From Clostridia bacterium (GTDB taxonomy: Bacteria > Bacillota > Clostridia > Oscillospirales > Acutalibacteraceae), in the NCBI GenBank assembly GCA_017395425.1, contig JAFPUM010000046.1:1-39048 (forward strand): DNA of 39,048 bases, read 5' to 3'. The translations under genes were made by a program, and so were the position numbers. The notes beneath the pieces are model-generated. The model searched no databases. It saw only the letters and a program-made list of their open reading frames with translations, and was not told the DNA's origin. Of the stretch, positions 1 to 7,547 are shown piece by piece (the first letter of the stretch is position 1; the number at the start of each line of letters is the position of its first letter).

Positions 1-114
1 CCCCGCCACTCACCTCCACGTTTTCTGTAGTATGCCGACTTCCTACAGTTATCATTATAGCGCATTTTATTCTTTAGCGAAAGCTCCGTTGACTCGTTTC
101 ATAACCTCATCGGT

Positions 115-131
115 GCCTTTCGCAGAAAGGC
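115..131 (+). promoter_or_regulatory. Hairpin covering the portal gene ribosome binding site
   Basis: A 7-bp perfect stem (GCCTTTC at 115-121, GAAAGGC at 125-131, loop GCA) contains the AAAGGCGG Shine-Dalgarno of the portal gene. In RNA it would hide the ribosome site and could damp translation. This is seen directly; the regulatory role is inferred. The preceding bases 1-114 hold a small inverted repeat (CTGTAG/CTACAG near 25-50) and nothing else that I recognise. Confidence 0.4.
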
Positions 132-142
132 GGTTTATAATT

Positions 143-1552
143 ATGATTGAAAAGGGTGTGTATCATTTGGTGGAATCGCCTATGAGGATTTTGCTGGCGG
201 AAATCGCCGGTGTGTACGGTCAGTCCGTATTGGAGGATATCGGCAATACCATACGGCTCTATGATTTTTATGACGGGAAAGGGCAGGATTGGGAATTGCC
301 CCGTGGGTTGGATTACCGTCCTGCCAAGAAGCGCGTCAATCTCGTGAAACGGCTCATTAAAAAAGAAGCCGGGTTTATGTTCGGGAGAATGCCTGAAATT
401 ACCTATCGACCCTTGTCAAAAGATCAGGAAGAACCCGCGGCGGAAGCGCAGGCTTTTCTCGACGGGGTGCTGCGCGGCTCCGGGTTTAAAAACAAGCTGG
501 TGAGGGCGGCGCGGGATTGCTTTATCGGCAAACGGGTGGCACTCAAAATCAGCGGCGGCGGGGACAGACCGCTTCGCGTTTCCTTTCGTCCGTCGTTTGA
601 GTTTGTCTACTCTGTTGCCGACGACGACTGCGACGTGCTCGACAAGATTATCTTTTTTTATCAGACCAACAACGAGGCGGAACGCGAAAATCAGCGCATC
701 TGGAAACAGAAGTATTTTATGAGGGACGGTCGCTGTTTTGTCAATGAGGGCGTTTACAACGGCTATGGCGAGCCTGTCGAGGGCTCCGCCGGTGAGGATG
801 TCGATACCGGGCTGGACTTTATTCCCTGCTATGTGATTGTCAACGACGGTCTGACCGGTGACCTCAAGGGCGAAAGCGATGTGGAGGAACTGATGGATTT
901 GCAGAACGCGTACAACCGGCTGATCTCGGACGACGCCGACGCCCTGCGCTTTCATATGTTCCCCCAGACCGTCGCGGTGGACGCCAAGGCGGAATCACTC
1001 GAAAATATCCGGCTGTCGCCCGGCGCGTTGATTGATTTGCAGACTGACCCCGCGATCGCGGGCGATTCCCAGTCCCGTCAGGCAAAGCTGCTTACACTCG
1101 AAGCCGGGTTCGGTTATTCCGAACGGTTTGAGGCAACCATTAACCGTACCAAGAACGATATGTATGATCTGCTGAGTGTGCCCAACGTTTCGCTCGAACA
1201 GCTCAAAGGGCTGATGCAGTCCGGCAAGAGTATGAAGGCGCTGTATTGGGAACTTATTACCCGCTGCGAGGACAAGTGGTGCGCATGGGAACCTGCGCTG
1301 GAGTGGATGGCGCGCGCCATTGTCAGAATGCGTGCGGTGTATGCCGGCGGCGGGGATGAATCGGTTTTTTCCGTCAATGTCGAGCATCTGTATCCCATTC
1401 TCGAAGACGACTTTGAGGAAATGACCAATGATCGGCAGGAGGTCGCCGCCGGGCTGCGCAGTCATACCAACTATATCCGGAAGTGGACGGTTGCCGCTGA
1501 TGCGGCGTCCGAATGGCAGCGTGTGAAGGATGAGGCGCGGGAGAAGCGATGA
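143..1552 (+). CDS. Phage portal protein (SPP1 gp6-like)
   Basis: Portal proteins form the dodecameric ring at one capsid vertex through which DNA is packed and ejected, and to which the terminase docks. The 469-aa product resembles the SPP1 gp6 / Phage_prot_Gp6 family in its middle part, where the typical segment ending in SDVEELMDLQNAYNRLISD is followed by a region lining up with the portal crown and stem. The length suits the family. An in-frame ATG exists at 32, but the ATG at 143 is preceded by GAAAGGCGG at 9 bases and starts with a normal portal N-terminus (MIEKGVYHLVES), so I take 143. It is the first gene of the visible structural cassette; the terminase, expected just upstream, lies outside the window or is absent. 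Confidence 0.88.
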   Translation: MIEKGVYHLVESPMRILLAEIAGVYGQSVLEDIGNTIRLYDFYDGKGQDWELPRGLDYRPAKKRVNLVKRLIKKEAGFMFGRMPEITYRPLSKDQEEPAAEAQAFLDGVLRGSGFKNKLVRAARDCFIGKRVALKISGGGDRPLRVSFRPSFEFVYSVADDDCDVLDKIIFFYQTNNEAERENQRIWKQKYFMRDGRCFVNEGVYNGYGEPVEGSAGEDVDTGLDFIPCYVIVNDGLTGDLKGESDVEELMDLQNAYNRLISDDADALRFHMFPQTVAVDAKAESLENIRLSPGALIDLQTDPAIAGDSQSRQAKLLTLEAGFGYSERFEATINRTKNDMYDLLSVPNVSLEQLKGLMQSGKSMKALYWELITRCEDKWCAWEPALEWMARAIVRMRAVYAGGGDESVFSVNVEHLYPILEDDFEEMTNDRQEVAAGLRSHTNYIRKWTVAADAASEWQRVKDEAREKR

Positions 1553-1630
1553 ATGGCGCTCATGCCGTCTTTCATCTTTTTCTATTTTTCAAACAGACCG
1601 GCGGGTCAGAACGCAGGAGGTGTTTTAACG

Positions 1631-2071
1631 ATGGACGAAGAACACAGTGTGAGTGCGGCGAGAGAGACGCCGGAAGAGGAATGGCTGTCGGAGGACGTTC
1701 GGGCATTCGCCGAAGGGCGGATACAGGAAGCCAATCGCAGACTCATTGCCGCTGAAATCCGTGAGGTGGGTGCGGAGATGGGGTTGATTGATCCGGAAGC
1801 CGCTCTGGTGCTGATGGATGCATCGGGCGTTTCCGTCAATGACGACGGCAGCGTTTCCGGTGTGAAAGAAGCGCTGGAAACACTGCTTGCCCGCAAGCCT
1901 TATCTGGCGGGCAGACGCCGCATGAGTACCGGCGGCAGAGGCAATTTTGCCCGCAGCGCCGACGACGCAGGATATGCCGCGCGTCTTGACGCGGCGAGAA
2001 GTGCGGGCAATCACGCCCTCGCTACCGCTATCATCGGTGAGGCGGCGGCAAAAGGTATTTCTTTACGCTGA
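1631..2071 (+). CDS. Probable phage scaffold / capsid assembly protein
   Basis: The 146-aa, acidic and mostly helical product sits between portal and major capsid genes, the usual place of the scaffold that guides procapsid assembly. It starts MDEEHSVSAARETPEEEW and has a long predicted helix followed by a polar, Gly/Arg-rich stretch (about 95-115) and a short C-terminal helix. The open frame extends up to 1553, but the AGGAGG at 1615-1620, 10 bases before the ATG at 1631, fixes the start. Function is inferred from position, size and composition; I see no motif that proves it. No SPP1 gp7-like minor head gene is present between portal and this gene. Confidence 0.6.
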   Translation: MDEEHSVSAARETPEEEWLSEDVRAFAEGRIQEANRRLIAAEIREVGAEMGLIDPEAALVLMDASGVSVNDDGSVSGVKEALETLLARKPYLAGRRRMSTGGRGNFARSADDAGYAARLDAARSAGNHALATAIIGEAAAKGISLR

Positions 2072-2122
2072 CCGTCCGATGGTCAGCAGCACAATTTTCA
2101 TTTTTGAAAGGATGTATGTAAA

Positions 2123-3079
2123 ATGGCAAATGTGAACGGTACGGGTACGGTGTGGAACCTGCCTAATTTCGCGGGTCAGCTTTATTCCGCTACCCCTGCA
2201 GTGACGCCTTTTCTGAACCTCATTCGCGGCGGCGCGGTGAAAACCGATAACTTTCAGTTCGCGACAGGCGTGGAGTATACCCATGAGGCGGCTGCACAGC
2301 CCGCTATCTCCGAAACCGCTTCTCTGACTGCTCCCACCGCAATCTCCTATGTGCGCAGTCAGAATACCAATGTGACCCAGATCTTTCAGGAAAGAATCAG
2401 CGTGAGCTATGCCAAGCAGTCCAGCAGCGGCAGACTCTCCGGCGTGACCTCCGCGCTGGCGGGCAACTGTGCGCCCAATGAGCTGGATTTCCAGACCGCT
2501 CGCGCCCTGGAAAAGATCGCCCGTGACGTGGAGTACACGTTCCTCAACGGTACCTATCAGCTTGCCGCCAACGCCGGTCAGGCCAATAAGACACGCGGTA
2601 TGCTCGCCGCCGCCGGTACGGTGGTGGACTGCGAGAATGCCGCGCTGACACAGGATTTCCTCAAAACCGCTTTTAAGACCGCCTACAACGCGGGTGCTGA
2701 CTTTACCGATATGGTGCTGGTATGCGGCTCTGATATCAAACAGCGTATTACGGACCTCTACGGCAGTCAGTGGGGCTTTGCGCTGCCGCCTACACGCAAT
2801 ATCGGCGGTGTGAATGTGACCCAGATCGAAACCGATTTCGGTATGGTGTCGGTGCTGCTCAGCCGGTTTATGCCCGACGGTGTGCTGCTGGGCGCTGATA
2901 TTTCCTGCGTGCGTCCCGTGGAACAGGATGTTCCCGATAAGGGCAATTTCTTCCGCGAGGCACTGGCGAAAAACGGCGCTTCCGAAGAGTACCAGATCTT
3001 CGGTCAGATCGGTCTGGATCACGGTCCGGGCTGGAAGCATTTCAAGATTATCAATATCGGTTCCGGCGCGAATGCGTGA
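2123..3079 (+). CDS. Major capsid protein (SU10 / DUF5309-like)
   Basis: This 318-aa product is the best candidate for the HK97-fold capsid shell subunit. Its opening (about residues 15-40, APAVTPFLNLI-type segment), the later stretch with SYVRSQNTNVTQIFQ and the AKQSSSGRLSG segment recall the SU10 major capsid protein family (DUF5309). Typical members are 300-350 aa. A Shine-Dalgarno GAAAGGAT lies upstream of the ATG at 2123. It follows the scaffold gene by about 50 bases and is followed by a strong stem-loop, which fits a highly expressed capsid gene whose message is separated or stabilised from the lower-copy connector genes. Confidence 0.82.
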   Translation: MANVNGTGTVWNLPNFAGQLYSATPAVTPFLNLIRGGAVKTDNFQFATGVEYTHEAAAQPAISETASLTAPTAISYVRSQNTNVTQIFQERISVSYAKQSSSGRLSGVTSALAGNCAPNELDFQTARALEKIARDVEYTFLNGTYQLAANAGQANKTRGMLAAAGTVVDCENAALTQDFLKTAFKTAYNAGADFTDMVLVCGSDIKQRITDLYGSQWGFALPPTRNIGGVNVTQIETDFGMVSVLLSRFMPDGVLLGADISCVRPVEQDVPDKGNFFREALAKNGASEEYQIFGQIGLDHGPGWKHFKIINIGSGANA

Positions 3080-3114
3080 CCTTTTTCGTTTGACCCGGTA
3101 GGCGGGTAACGGTG

Positions 3115-3158
3115 TCGGCGGAAGGGAGGAATCCCACAGGATTCTCTCCTTCCGCCGA
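3115..3158 (+). terminator. Stem-loop after the capsid gene, without a T-run
   Basis: Two 20-base arms (3115-3134 and 3139-3158) pair almost fully around a 4-base loop. There is no following T-run, so it is more likely a partial terminator, RNA-processing site or 3' stabiliser for capsid mRNA than a full terminator. The next gene starts 25 bases later on the same strand. Confidence 0.5.
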
Positions 3159-3183
3159 TGAAACTTGAAAGGTGGGATGAATA

Positions 3184-3531
3184 TTGGCGGAAAACGACAA
3201 TGTTGAAATTGTTCAGAACGATGATGACCGTGCGTCACTGGCGGTGCTGCGGATATTACTGATGGAGCCGGACAGTCAAAATGATTGCGGATGTGGGTGC
3301 TTCTCTGACGACGAACTACTGGCTATGCTGGACAGGCATGGCGGGGATGTTCGTGCGGCTGCCTATGAGGGGCTGCTCCGGAAGGCAGAGGATGACGCGG
3401 CACGGCTGCCCGACGGTCTGACACTGCCCGGCAATCGGGACTTTTGGCTGGGATTGGCGCGGTATTACCGCCCCTGTGTTTCCAGGGCGCTGACAAGAGC
3501 CGATGAGGAGTGGAAGAATGACGGGGATTGA
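3184..3531 (+). CDS. Putative head-tail connector (adaptor) protein
   Basis: The 115-aa product follows the capsid gene, where siphophages encode the gp15-like adaptor that binds the portal. It is helical and acidic, with a cysteine cluster (CGCGC, about residues 36-40) and a conserved-looking aromatic C-terminal part (RDFWLGLARYYRP). The start is TTG: AAAGGTGGG lies about 8 bases upstream and no in-frame ATG is available. Its 3' end overlaps the next gene by 14 bases, indicating translational coupling. The adaptor role is inferred from gene order, not from a decisive motif. Confidence 0.5.
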   Translation: MAENDNVEIVQNDDDRASLAVLRILLMEPDSQNDCGCGCFSDDELLAMLDRHGGDVRAAAYEGLLRKAEDDAARLPDGLTLPGNRDFWLGLARYYRPCVSRALTRADEEWKNDGD

Positions 3532-3871
3532 ACGCAGACGGCGGTTGATCTGTTCCCTTTGCCGCCGGGGTTTTTTGTGCGAGGCGGATGTGTATACCAT
3601 AACGAACAGCGTCGAAATACGCCGCGGCACAGTCAAGGGCTATTTCTTTACAAAAGGCGCCGGTTCTGCCCGTGAGGTGATTCAGATTGCCGGTGCGCTG
3701 GGCGGAGAGGATTCCGGCGAGTACCGTTTTCTGGTATTGCAGGGAGAATGTGATGCGGACGATCTGATTGTGACGGGCGGTCGCCGGTACCGTGTGACAG
3801 GCGTCAAGCCGGTTGGCGGATTGTATACGGCACTGCGTCTGGAGGTGACGGCTGATGCACGTTCGGATTGA
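3518..3871 (+). CDS. Putative head closure / stopper protein
   Basis: A 117-aa protein, basic at the N-terminus (MTGIERRRRLICSLCRR) with a CxxC-like pair, then a beta-rich region with a GGRRYRVTGVKPVGGLYTAL pattern. Small beta-barrel proteins ending this way (a value, then the influence on conversion to a 'measured' strand) are typical of SPP1 gp16-like stoppers that close the head before tail attachment. An earlier in-frame ATG at 3503 is less likely, because GAGGAG at 3505-3510 is 7 bases before the ATG at 3518. It overlaps both neighbours, as is usual in this module. Function is inferred from order and fold impression. Confidence 0.5.
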   Translation: MTGIERRRRLICSLCRRGFLCEADVYTITNSVEIRRGTVKGYFFTKGAGSAREVIQIAGALGGEDSGEYRFLVLQGECDADDLIVTGGRRYRVTGVKPVGGLYTALRLEVTADARSD

Positions 3872-4205
3872 GATAGACGGTGCGCTGGCAGGGCTGAAAC
3901 GTGCGCACAAATCGGTAAGTCAATGTGTGGACGATTATGGGAAGACGGCTGCCGCTGCGATGGAACAATACGCAAAAGCCAATCGTCCCTGGATTGACCG
4001 CACGGGCAATGCCCGGCGCACGATGGAAGGACAGTCTGATCGTACAGGTCAGGTGGTTTCTATGGGCGTCGCGGGTCATATGCCTTATTCGGTCTTTCTT
4101 GAATTGGATTACGGTCAGAAGTATGCCATTTTATATCCTACCGTCCAGACATTGGCACCGCAGGTTCTCAACGGTCTTGCCGCAAGTATGGCACAGTTGA
4201 AATGA
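3855..4205 (+). CDS. HK97 gp10-like tail completion protein
   Basis: The 116-aa protein matches the HK97-gp10 family pattern: an N-terminal helix, then RTGNARRTM (about residues 53-61), a short-strand region and a YSVFLELDYGQKYAILYPT segment (about 83-101) just before a C-terminal helix. This family acts at the head-tail joint or in tail completion of siphophages. The ATG at 3855 lies inside the previous gene, giving a 17-base overlap and coupled translation. The length is a little below the family's usual 120-150 aa but all core parts are visible. Confidence 0.7.
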   Translation: MHVRIEIDGALAGLKRAHKSVSQCVDDYGKTAAAAMEQYAKANRPWIDRTGNARRTMEGQSDRTGQVVSMGVAGHMPYSVFLELDYGQKYAILYPTVQTLAPQVLNGLAASMAQLK

Positions 4206-4218
4206 GGTGGGAAACGGT

Positions 4219-4566
4219 TTGACCTATCAGGATATCAGAGACGCTTTGTGTGAAGCGGGATTGGAAGTCTGGAATCCCGCCGCAAGACAGGGGGTGTGTC
4301 TGTCGCCCTATGTCGTGGTGCAGGATATGGGTACCTATCGTTATGCGCAGTCACGGCAGCTGGTTTATACGCTGATCGCTGTGCATTGTTATGTGCCGCT
4401 CCATTGCTATGATGAACTGGCGCTGCTGACGGTCCGGGTCAGAAACGCTTTATCCGGATTAGCCCCTGACCTTCGTCCGGTGGGCGGCGAAAGTGTCCAT
4501 ATCATCAATGACCGGTTTCGGGCACATGAAACGTATTTGCAGTATATAGTGCAGAAGAAATCATAA
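4219..4566 (+). CDS. Putative tail terminator protein (gp17-like)
   Basis: A 115-aa protein between the gp10-like gene and the tail tube gene, the place of the tail terminator that caps the tube. It opens TYQDIRDALCEAGLEVW and has an alternating helix-strand pattern, with PYVVVQDMGTYR and YTLIAVHCYVPLHCYDEL in the core, as in minor tail/terminator proteins (SPP1 gp17, lambda gpU fold). A GTG at 4207 is also in frame, but it overlaps the GAGGTGGG ribosome site; TTG at 4219 has proper spacing, so I choose that. The role is inferred from position and fold impression. Confidence 0.55.
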   Translation: MTYQDIRDALCEAGLEVWNPAARQGVCLSPYVVVQDMGTYRYAQSRQLVYTLIAVHCYVPLHCYDELALLTVRVRNALSGLAPDLRPVGGESVHIINDRFRAHETYLQYIVQKKS

Positions 4567-4580
4567 GGAGGCAAAACAGT

Positions 4581-5270
4581 ATGGCGATGCAGGCGATGGC
4601 GATTGCCAACATCGAAAGAGTCGATATCATTACCGAAGAAAATCCGCCCCGTGTGATGTCGTTTGATACGGCAAGCGAGGCTTCCGCGGAAGCGCAGATT
4701 TCCGCCGGCAGCGAAAAGGAACTGCGCATTAAAAATCAGATCCTTGCGCAGAATCTCACGGAGGATATTGTGAAGGGGTTTACGCTCTCACTCACCGACA
4801 GCACGTTTTCCCCCGACGTGTTCGCGCTGATTGACGGGGGACAGTGCAGCAATGATGACCAGCAGCAGTTTACCGCGTATCAGGCTCCTGTGGCGGGGAT
4901 GGAAGTGTCCAGAGTGAAAAGCAGTGTCGTGGTCTATTCCTCCGAAAAGGATTATGACGGACATTCGCTTTCCTATACCGCGTTTATCTTTCCCCATGCC
5001 TGCGGGACGCCGACCTCCGTCAACCTCAAGGACGGCGAATTCTTTGCGGCGGGCTATAAGCTCAGGAGCCGCCCGTCTGTCGGTCAGAGCCCGATGACGG
5101 TGCTGCGTCTGCCTTCACTGCCGGTGGTGGTGACCCGCGACGCGGATTTGCCCGCTTCACCCGTGTCCGGTCGCACGGTGATTCTGGTGGGCGGAACGAT
5201 TGATACCCTGCCCGCACTTCAGGTGGGACAGTTCGCGGTGTATCGCGACAGAGAATATGTGACGATCTGA
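4581..5270 (+). CDS. Phage major tail (tube) protein
   Basis: This 229-aa product follows a perfect TAAGGAGG ribosome site, as expected for an abundant structural protein. It contains the segment LTEDIVKGFTLSLTDSTFSP (about residues 59-78) followed by FALIDGG, a pattern I associate with clostridial phage tail-tube subunits. The tube subunits stack as hexamers around the tape measure. It lies just upstream of the chaperone and tape-measure genes, the canonical order. No sheath gene is present, so the tail is a non-contractile (siphophage) type. Confidence 0.7.
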   Translation: MAMQAMAIANIERVDIITEENPPRVMSFDTASEASAEAQISAGSEKELRIKNQILAQNLTEDIVKGFTLSLTDSTFSPDVFALIDGGQCSNDDQQQFTAYQAPVAGMEVSRVKSSVVVYSSEKDYDGHSLSYTAFIFPHACGTPTSVNLKDGEFFAAGYKLRSRPSVGQSPMTVLRLPSLPVVVTRDADLPASPVSGRTVILVGGTIDTLPALQVGQFAVYRDREYVTI

Positions 5271-5290
5271 CAGAACGGAGGAGATAGAGT

Positions 5291-5707
5291 ATGGTGACTT
5301 CTGTTGAAACTATTCAGACTGACGCGGAGGTGGTGCTGCCCGGCTGGTGCGGGGATGATTTTGTGTGCGTGCTGCGCCGTCCGTCCCTGCTGACGCTGGC
5401 GTCACGCGGGGCGATTACCAATCCCTTGATGAAAACCGCACGGAAGCTCTTTTATGCCGGTGTATCGCCCGACAGCGGCAATCTCGAAGAGGAAGGCCGG
5501 ATTTTGCTGGAAATTGCCGCAGCCGCGCTGGTCAAGCCGGCCTTTGCCGAGCTGGAGCAGCGGGGGATCGAATTGACCGACGAGCAGTTGATCGCGATTT
5601 TTCAGTATACACAGGCGGGGGCAAAAGCGCTGGAACAATTTCGTGGGTTCTGTGCAGGTGATGTCGGTGATCCGCATGGCACAGCGGTATGGAATCAGAC
5701 CCAGTGA
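5291..5707 (+). CDS. Tail assembly chaperone, first part (gpG-like)
   Basis: A 138-aa helical protein between tail tube and tape measure, the fixed position of the gpG-type tail assembly chaperone, which coats the tape measure while the tube polymerises. A GGAGGAGA ribosome site precedes the ATG at 5291. Its 3' end overlaps by more than 100 bases an open frame in the +1 (equally -2) phase, which encodes the second chaperone part. Within the overlap lies GCGGGGGCAAAAGCG (5615-5629), a run suitable for ribosome slippage. It is known that chaperone pairs in this position are joined by programmed frameshifts in lambda, SPP1, Mu and others; that it occurs here is inferred. Confidence 0.65.
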   Translation: MVTSVETIQTDAEVVLPGWCGDDFVCVLRRPSLLTLASRGAITNPLMKTARKLFYAGVSPDSGNLEEEGRILLEIAAAALVKPAFAELEQRGIELTDEQLIAIFQYTQAGAKALEQFRGFCAGDVGDPHGTAVWNQTQ

Positions 5708-5894
5708 GTGCCTGAAAATGCAAAATGATTACGATGCGTATTGTTTTGATGAAGCCTGCTGTTACATCTGGGATTGTCTGGAAGAAGAAAAACGTCCTTT
5801 CTTTCATGACGGGGATGCTTCCGCAGGTGCGTCCGTCAATGATCGGACGGTTTGTATGCTTCAAAAACTGGGTGCGGAGGTGCGTGATATTTGA
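5643..5894 (+). CDS. Tail assembly chaperone, second part (gpT-like), likely frameshift product
   Basis: The frame is open from 5592 and ends at 5894. It has only weak start options (GTG at 5643, ATG at 5661) with no clear ribosome site. The encoded helix-rich part, with IRPSECLKMQNDYDAYCFDE, resembles the C-terminal portion found in fused chaperone products, not an independent protein. It overlaps the upstream gene by 65 bases from the GTG and its stop overlaps the tape-measure start by 4 bases. Either a +1/-2 ribosomal shift fuses it to the upstream protein, or it is made by re-initiation; I favour the shift. Confidence 0.6.
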   Translation: MGSVQVMSVIRMAQRYGIRPSECLKMQNDYDAYCFDEACCYIWDCLEEEKRPFFHDGDASAGASVNDRTVCMLQKLGAEVRDI

Positions 5895-6679
5895 TTAATG
5901 CGGGAACCGTTGCAGCTTATCTGACGCTGGATATGTCCGATTTTGCCAAGGGCATTGCCGCAGCGGGATTATTGCTCACGAAGTTTGCCCAAAGTCAGTC
6001 CGGACTGCTGGACGGTGTGGGCAAAACCATCGGAAGCTTTGGCAAAACCGTCGTCGGCAAATTGGAAGGTGTGGTGAAGAGCGTTTCTTCTTCCGCTACG
6101 ATCGCGTCCATGCCTGCCGTGTTGAGCGCAAAGGGTGCTGCCGCCGTGCAGGGATGGATCAGCGGTATGACGGGCAAGAAAAATGCCGCTGTTTCGTCTG
6201 CCGGCAGTCTGATGAAATCGGTTGCAAGCGCCGCGGACGCGGTCAGCTTTGTGTGGGTTGGGCACAACATTGTCAGCGGTATTGTCAGCGGTATTAACGC
6301 CAAAAAAGCAGGTCTGATGACAACGGCTAAAAATCTGGCGTCCAGTGTGTCCCAGACCATCCGGTCAGCGCTCAAGATCAATTCTCCGTCCCGCGTCATG
6401 ATGGAAATCGGTGCCTTTACGGCGCAGGGTATGGAAATCGGTCTGCGGCGCGGTGCGCAGGGTCTGTATGAAACCGCTTCCACCGTATCGCGTGAAACCG
6501 CGGAGGTGCTGGCAGGTGTATCCGCCCCGCGGCAGACGGTGGGTGAACCGTATCAGTGGAAACAGGCAGATGACAGGCTCGGAGCATTGGTGAATGCCAT
6601 TGAACGGTTGGCTGCCGCACAGTCTACGGTGGAAATCGACGGGCGGTCTTTCGGAAGGCTGGTGAGAGAGTATGTCTGA
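5891..6679 (+). CDS. Short phage tail tape measure protein
   Basis: The 262-aa protein carries the signature found near the C-terminus of tape measures, KINSPSRVMMEIGAFTAQGM (about residues 162-181), after a Gly/Ala/Ser-rich helical region with hydrophobic stretches (about 75-135). Tape measures set siphophage tail length at roughly 1.5 angstrom per residue, so this would give a tail near 40 nm. Most siphophage tape measures exceed 600 aa. There is no sign of truncation: the frame is complete, starts (TTG at 5891 with GGAGG 10 bases upstream) overlapping the chaperone stop and ends overlapping the distal-tail start. Confidence 0.78.
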   Translation: MINAGTVAAYLTLDMSDFAKGIAAAGLLLTKFAQSQSGLLDGVGKTIGSFGKTVVGKLEGVVKSVSSSATIASMPAVLSAKGAAAVQGWISGMTGKKNAAVSSAGSLMKSVASAADAVSFVWVGHNIVSGIVSGINAKKAGLMTTAKNLASSVSQTIRSALKINSPSRVMMEIGAFTAQGMEIGLRRGAQGLYETASTVSRETAEVLAGVSAPRQTVGEPYQWKQADDRLGALVNAIERLAAAQSTVEIDGRSFGRLVREYV

Positions 6680-7547
6680 CAGTACCCAAACCGCGGATCT
6701 GCTGCCGTTTGAATGTTATTATGAAAACAGCGGCGGCGAGGTGATCCGTTTCGATCAGCCGCCGATGATGATACGGTCTTCGGAACTGTTTGATTATCAG
6801 TGGCGGCTGACGACGTTTGACCGGGCTATGCACGACGGCGGCAAAGTCGTGTTTGCACGCCGCCCCGTGCAGGACAAAACGCTGGCATTGGATGTGTTTG
6901 CCGATACACAGGAGGCTCACAATGCGGCGCTGAATCGGTTGCATGACGTTCTGGATTATGATGTGAGACGATTGACACCCGGAAAACTGTGGGTCAACGG
7001 ACAGTATATCCGCTGCCTTGCTTTTGCGTCAATCAAGACGTTGGATCGCGATTGGACGCGTTATACGGTGGTCAAGTTATCCCTGCGGGTGGTGAGCCCG
7101 GCATGGGTGGAGGAGCATTCCGTGGTGCTCATGCCCGCGGAGGAGACCGCAGATGATAATCTTAACAAACGCTATCCCGGCAGATATCCCTATCGTTATG
7201 CCGATGATGACGCCGCCTATCGATTCCTGAATGATACGGGAGCTCCTTTGCCGATGATACTGCGCTTTTTCGGACCCTGCCGGAATCCGTCTGTTTTTGT
7301 GGGAGGAAACGAGTATTCCCTTGAAACCGAAACGCCCGACGGAACGTATATTGTGTTGGATCAGATGGAGAAGAGCATCTGGTGTGTGGCGCAGGACGGA
7401 ACCAGAGACAATCTCTTTGACTGCCGGAAGAAAACAAACGATATATTTCTGCCGGCGCCCGCGGGTTCGTTATCCATTGCCTGTGTGGGATGCTTATCCT
7501 GTGAGGTGGTATTTTTGGTGCAGAGGAGTGAGCCTCGATGGAGTTGA
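6672..7547 (+). CDS. Phage distal tail protein (Dit, SPP1 gp19.1-like)
   Basis: The 291-aa product fits the Dit family: an N-terminal belt domain with PPMMIRSSELFDYQWRL and a mid-part (YTVVKLSLRVVSPAW, around residues 137-151) followed by a galectin-like C-terminal domain (GNEYSLETETPDGTYIVLD and a final beta-rich section). Dit hexamers join the tube to the baseplate hub. It directly follows the tape measure (8-base overlap) and precedes the hub gene, which is the canonical order. Both overlaps indicate coupled translation. Confidence 0.75.
   Translation: MSDSTQTADLLPFECYYENSGGEVIRFDQPPMMIRSSELFDYQWRLTTFDRAMHDGGKVVFARRPVQDKTLALDVFADTQEAHNAALNRLHDVLDYDVRRLTPGKLWVNGQYIRCLAFASIKTLDRDWTRYTVVKLSLRVVSPAWVEEHSVVLMPAEETADDNLNKRYPGRYPYRYADDDAAYRFLNDTGAPLPMILRFFGPCRNPSVFVGGNEYSLETETPDGTYIVLDQMEKSIWCVAQDGTRDNLFDCRKKTNDIFLPAPAGSLSIACVGCLSCEVVFLVQRSEPRWS

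Noticed and set aside
2063-3238. Long antisense frame opposite the capsid gene
   Set aside because: Shadow of a strongly supported capsid gene, without start signal or family resemblance.
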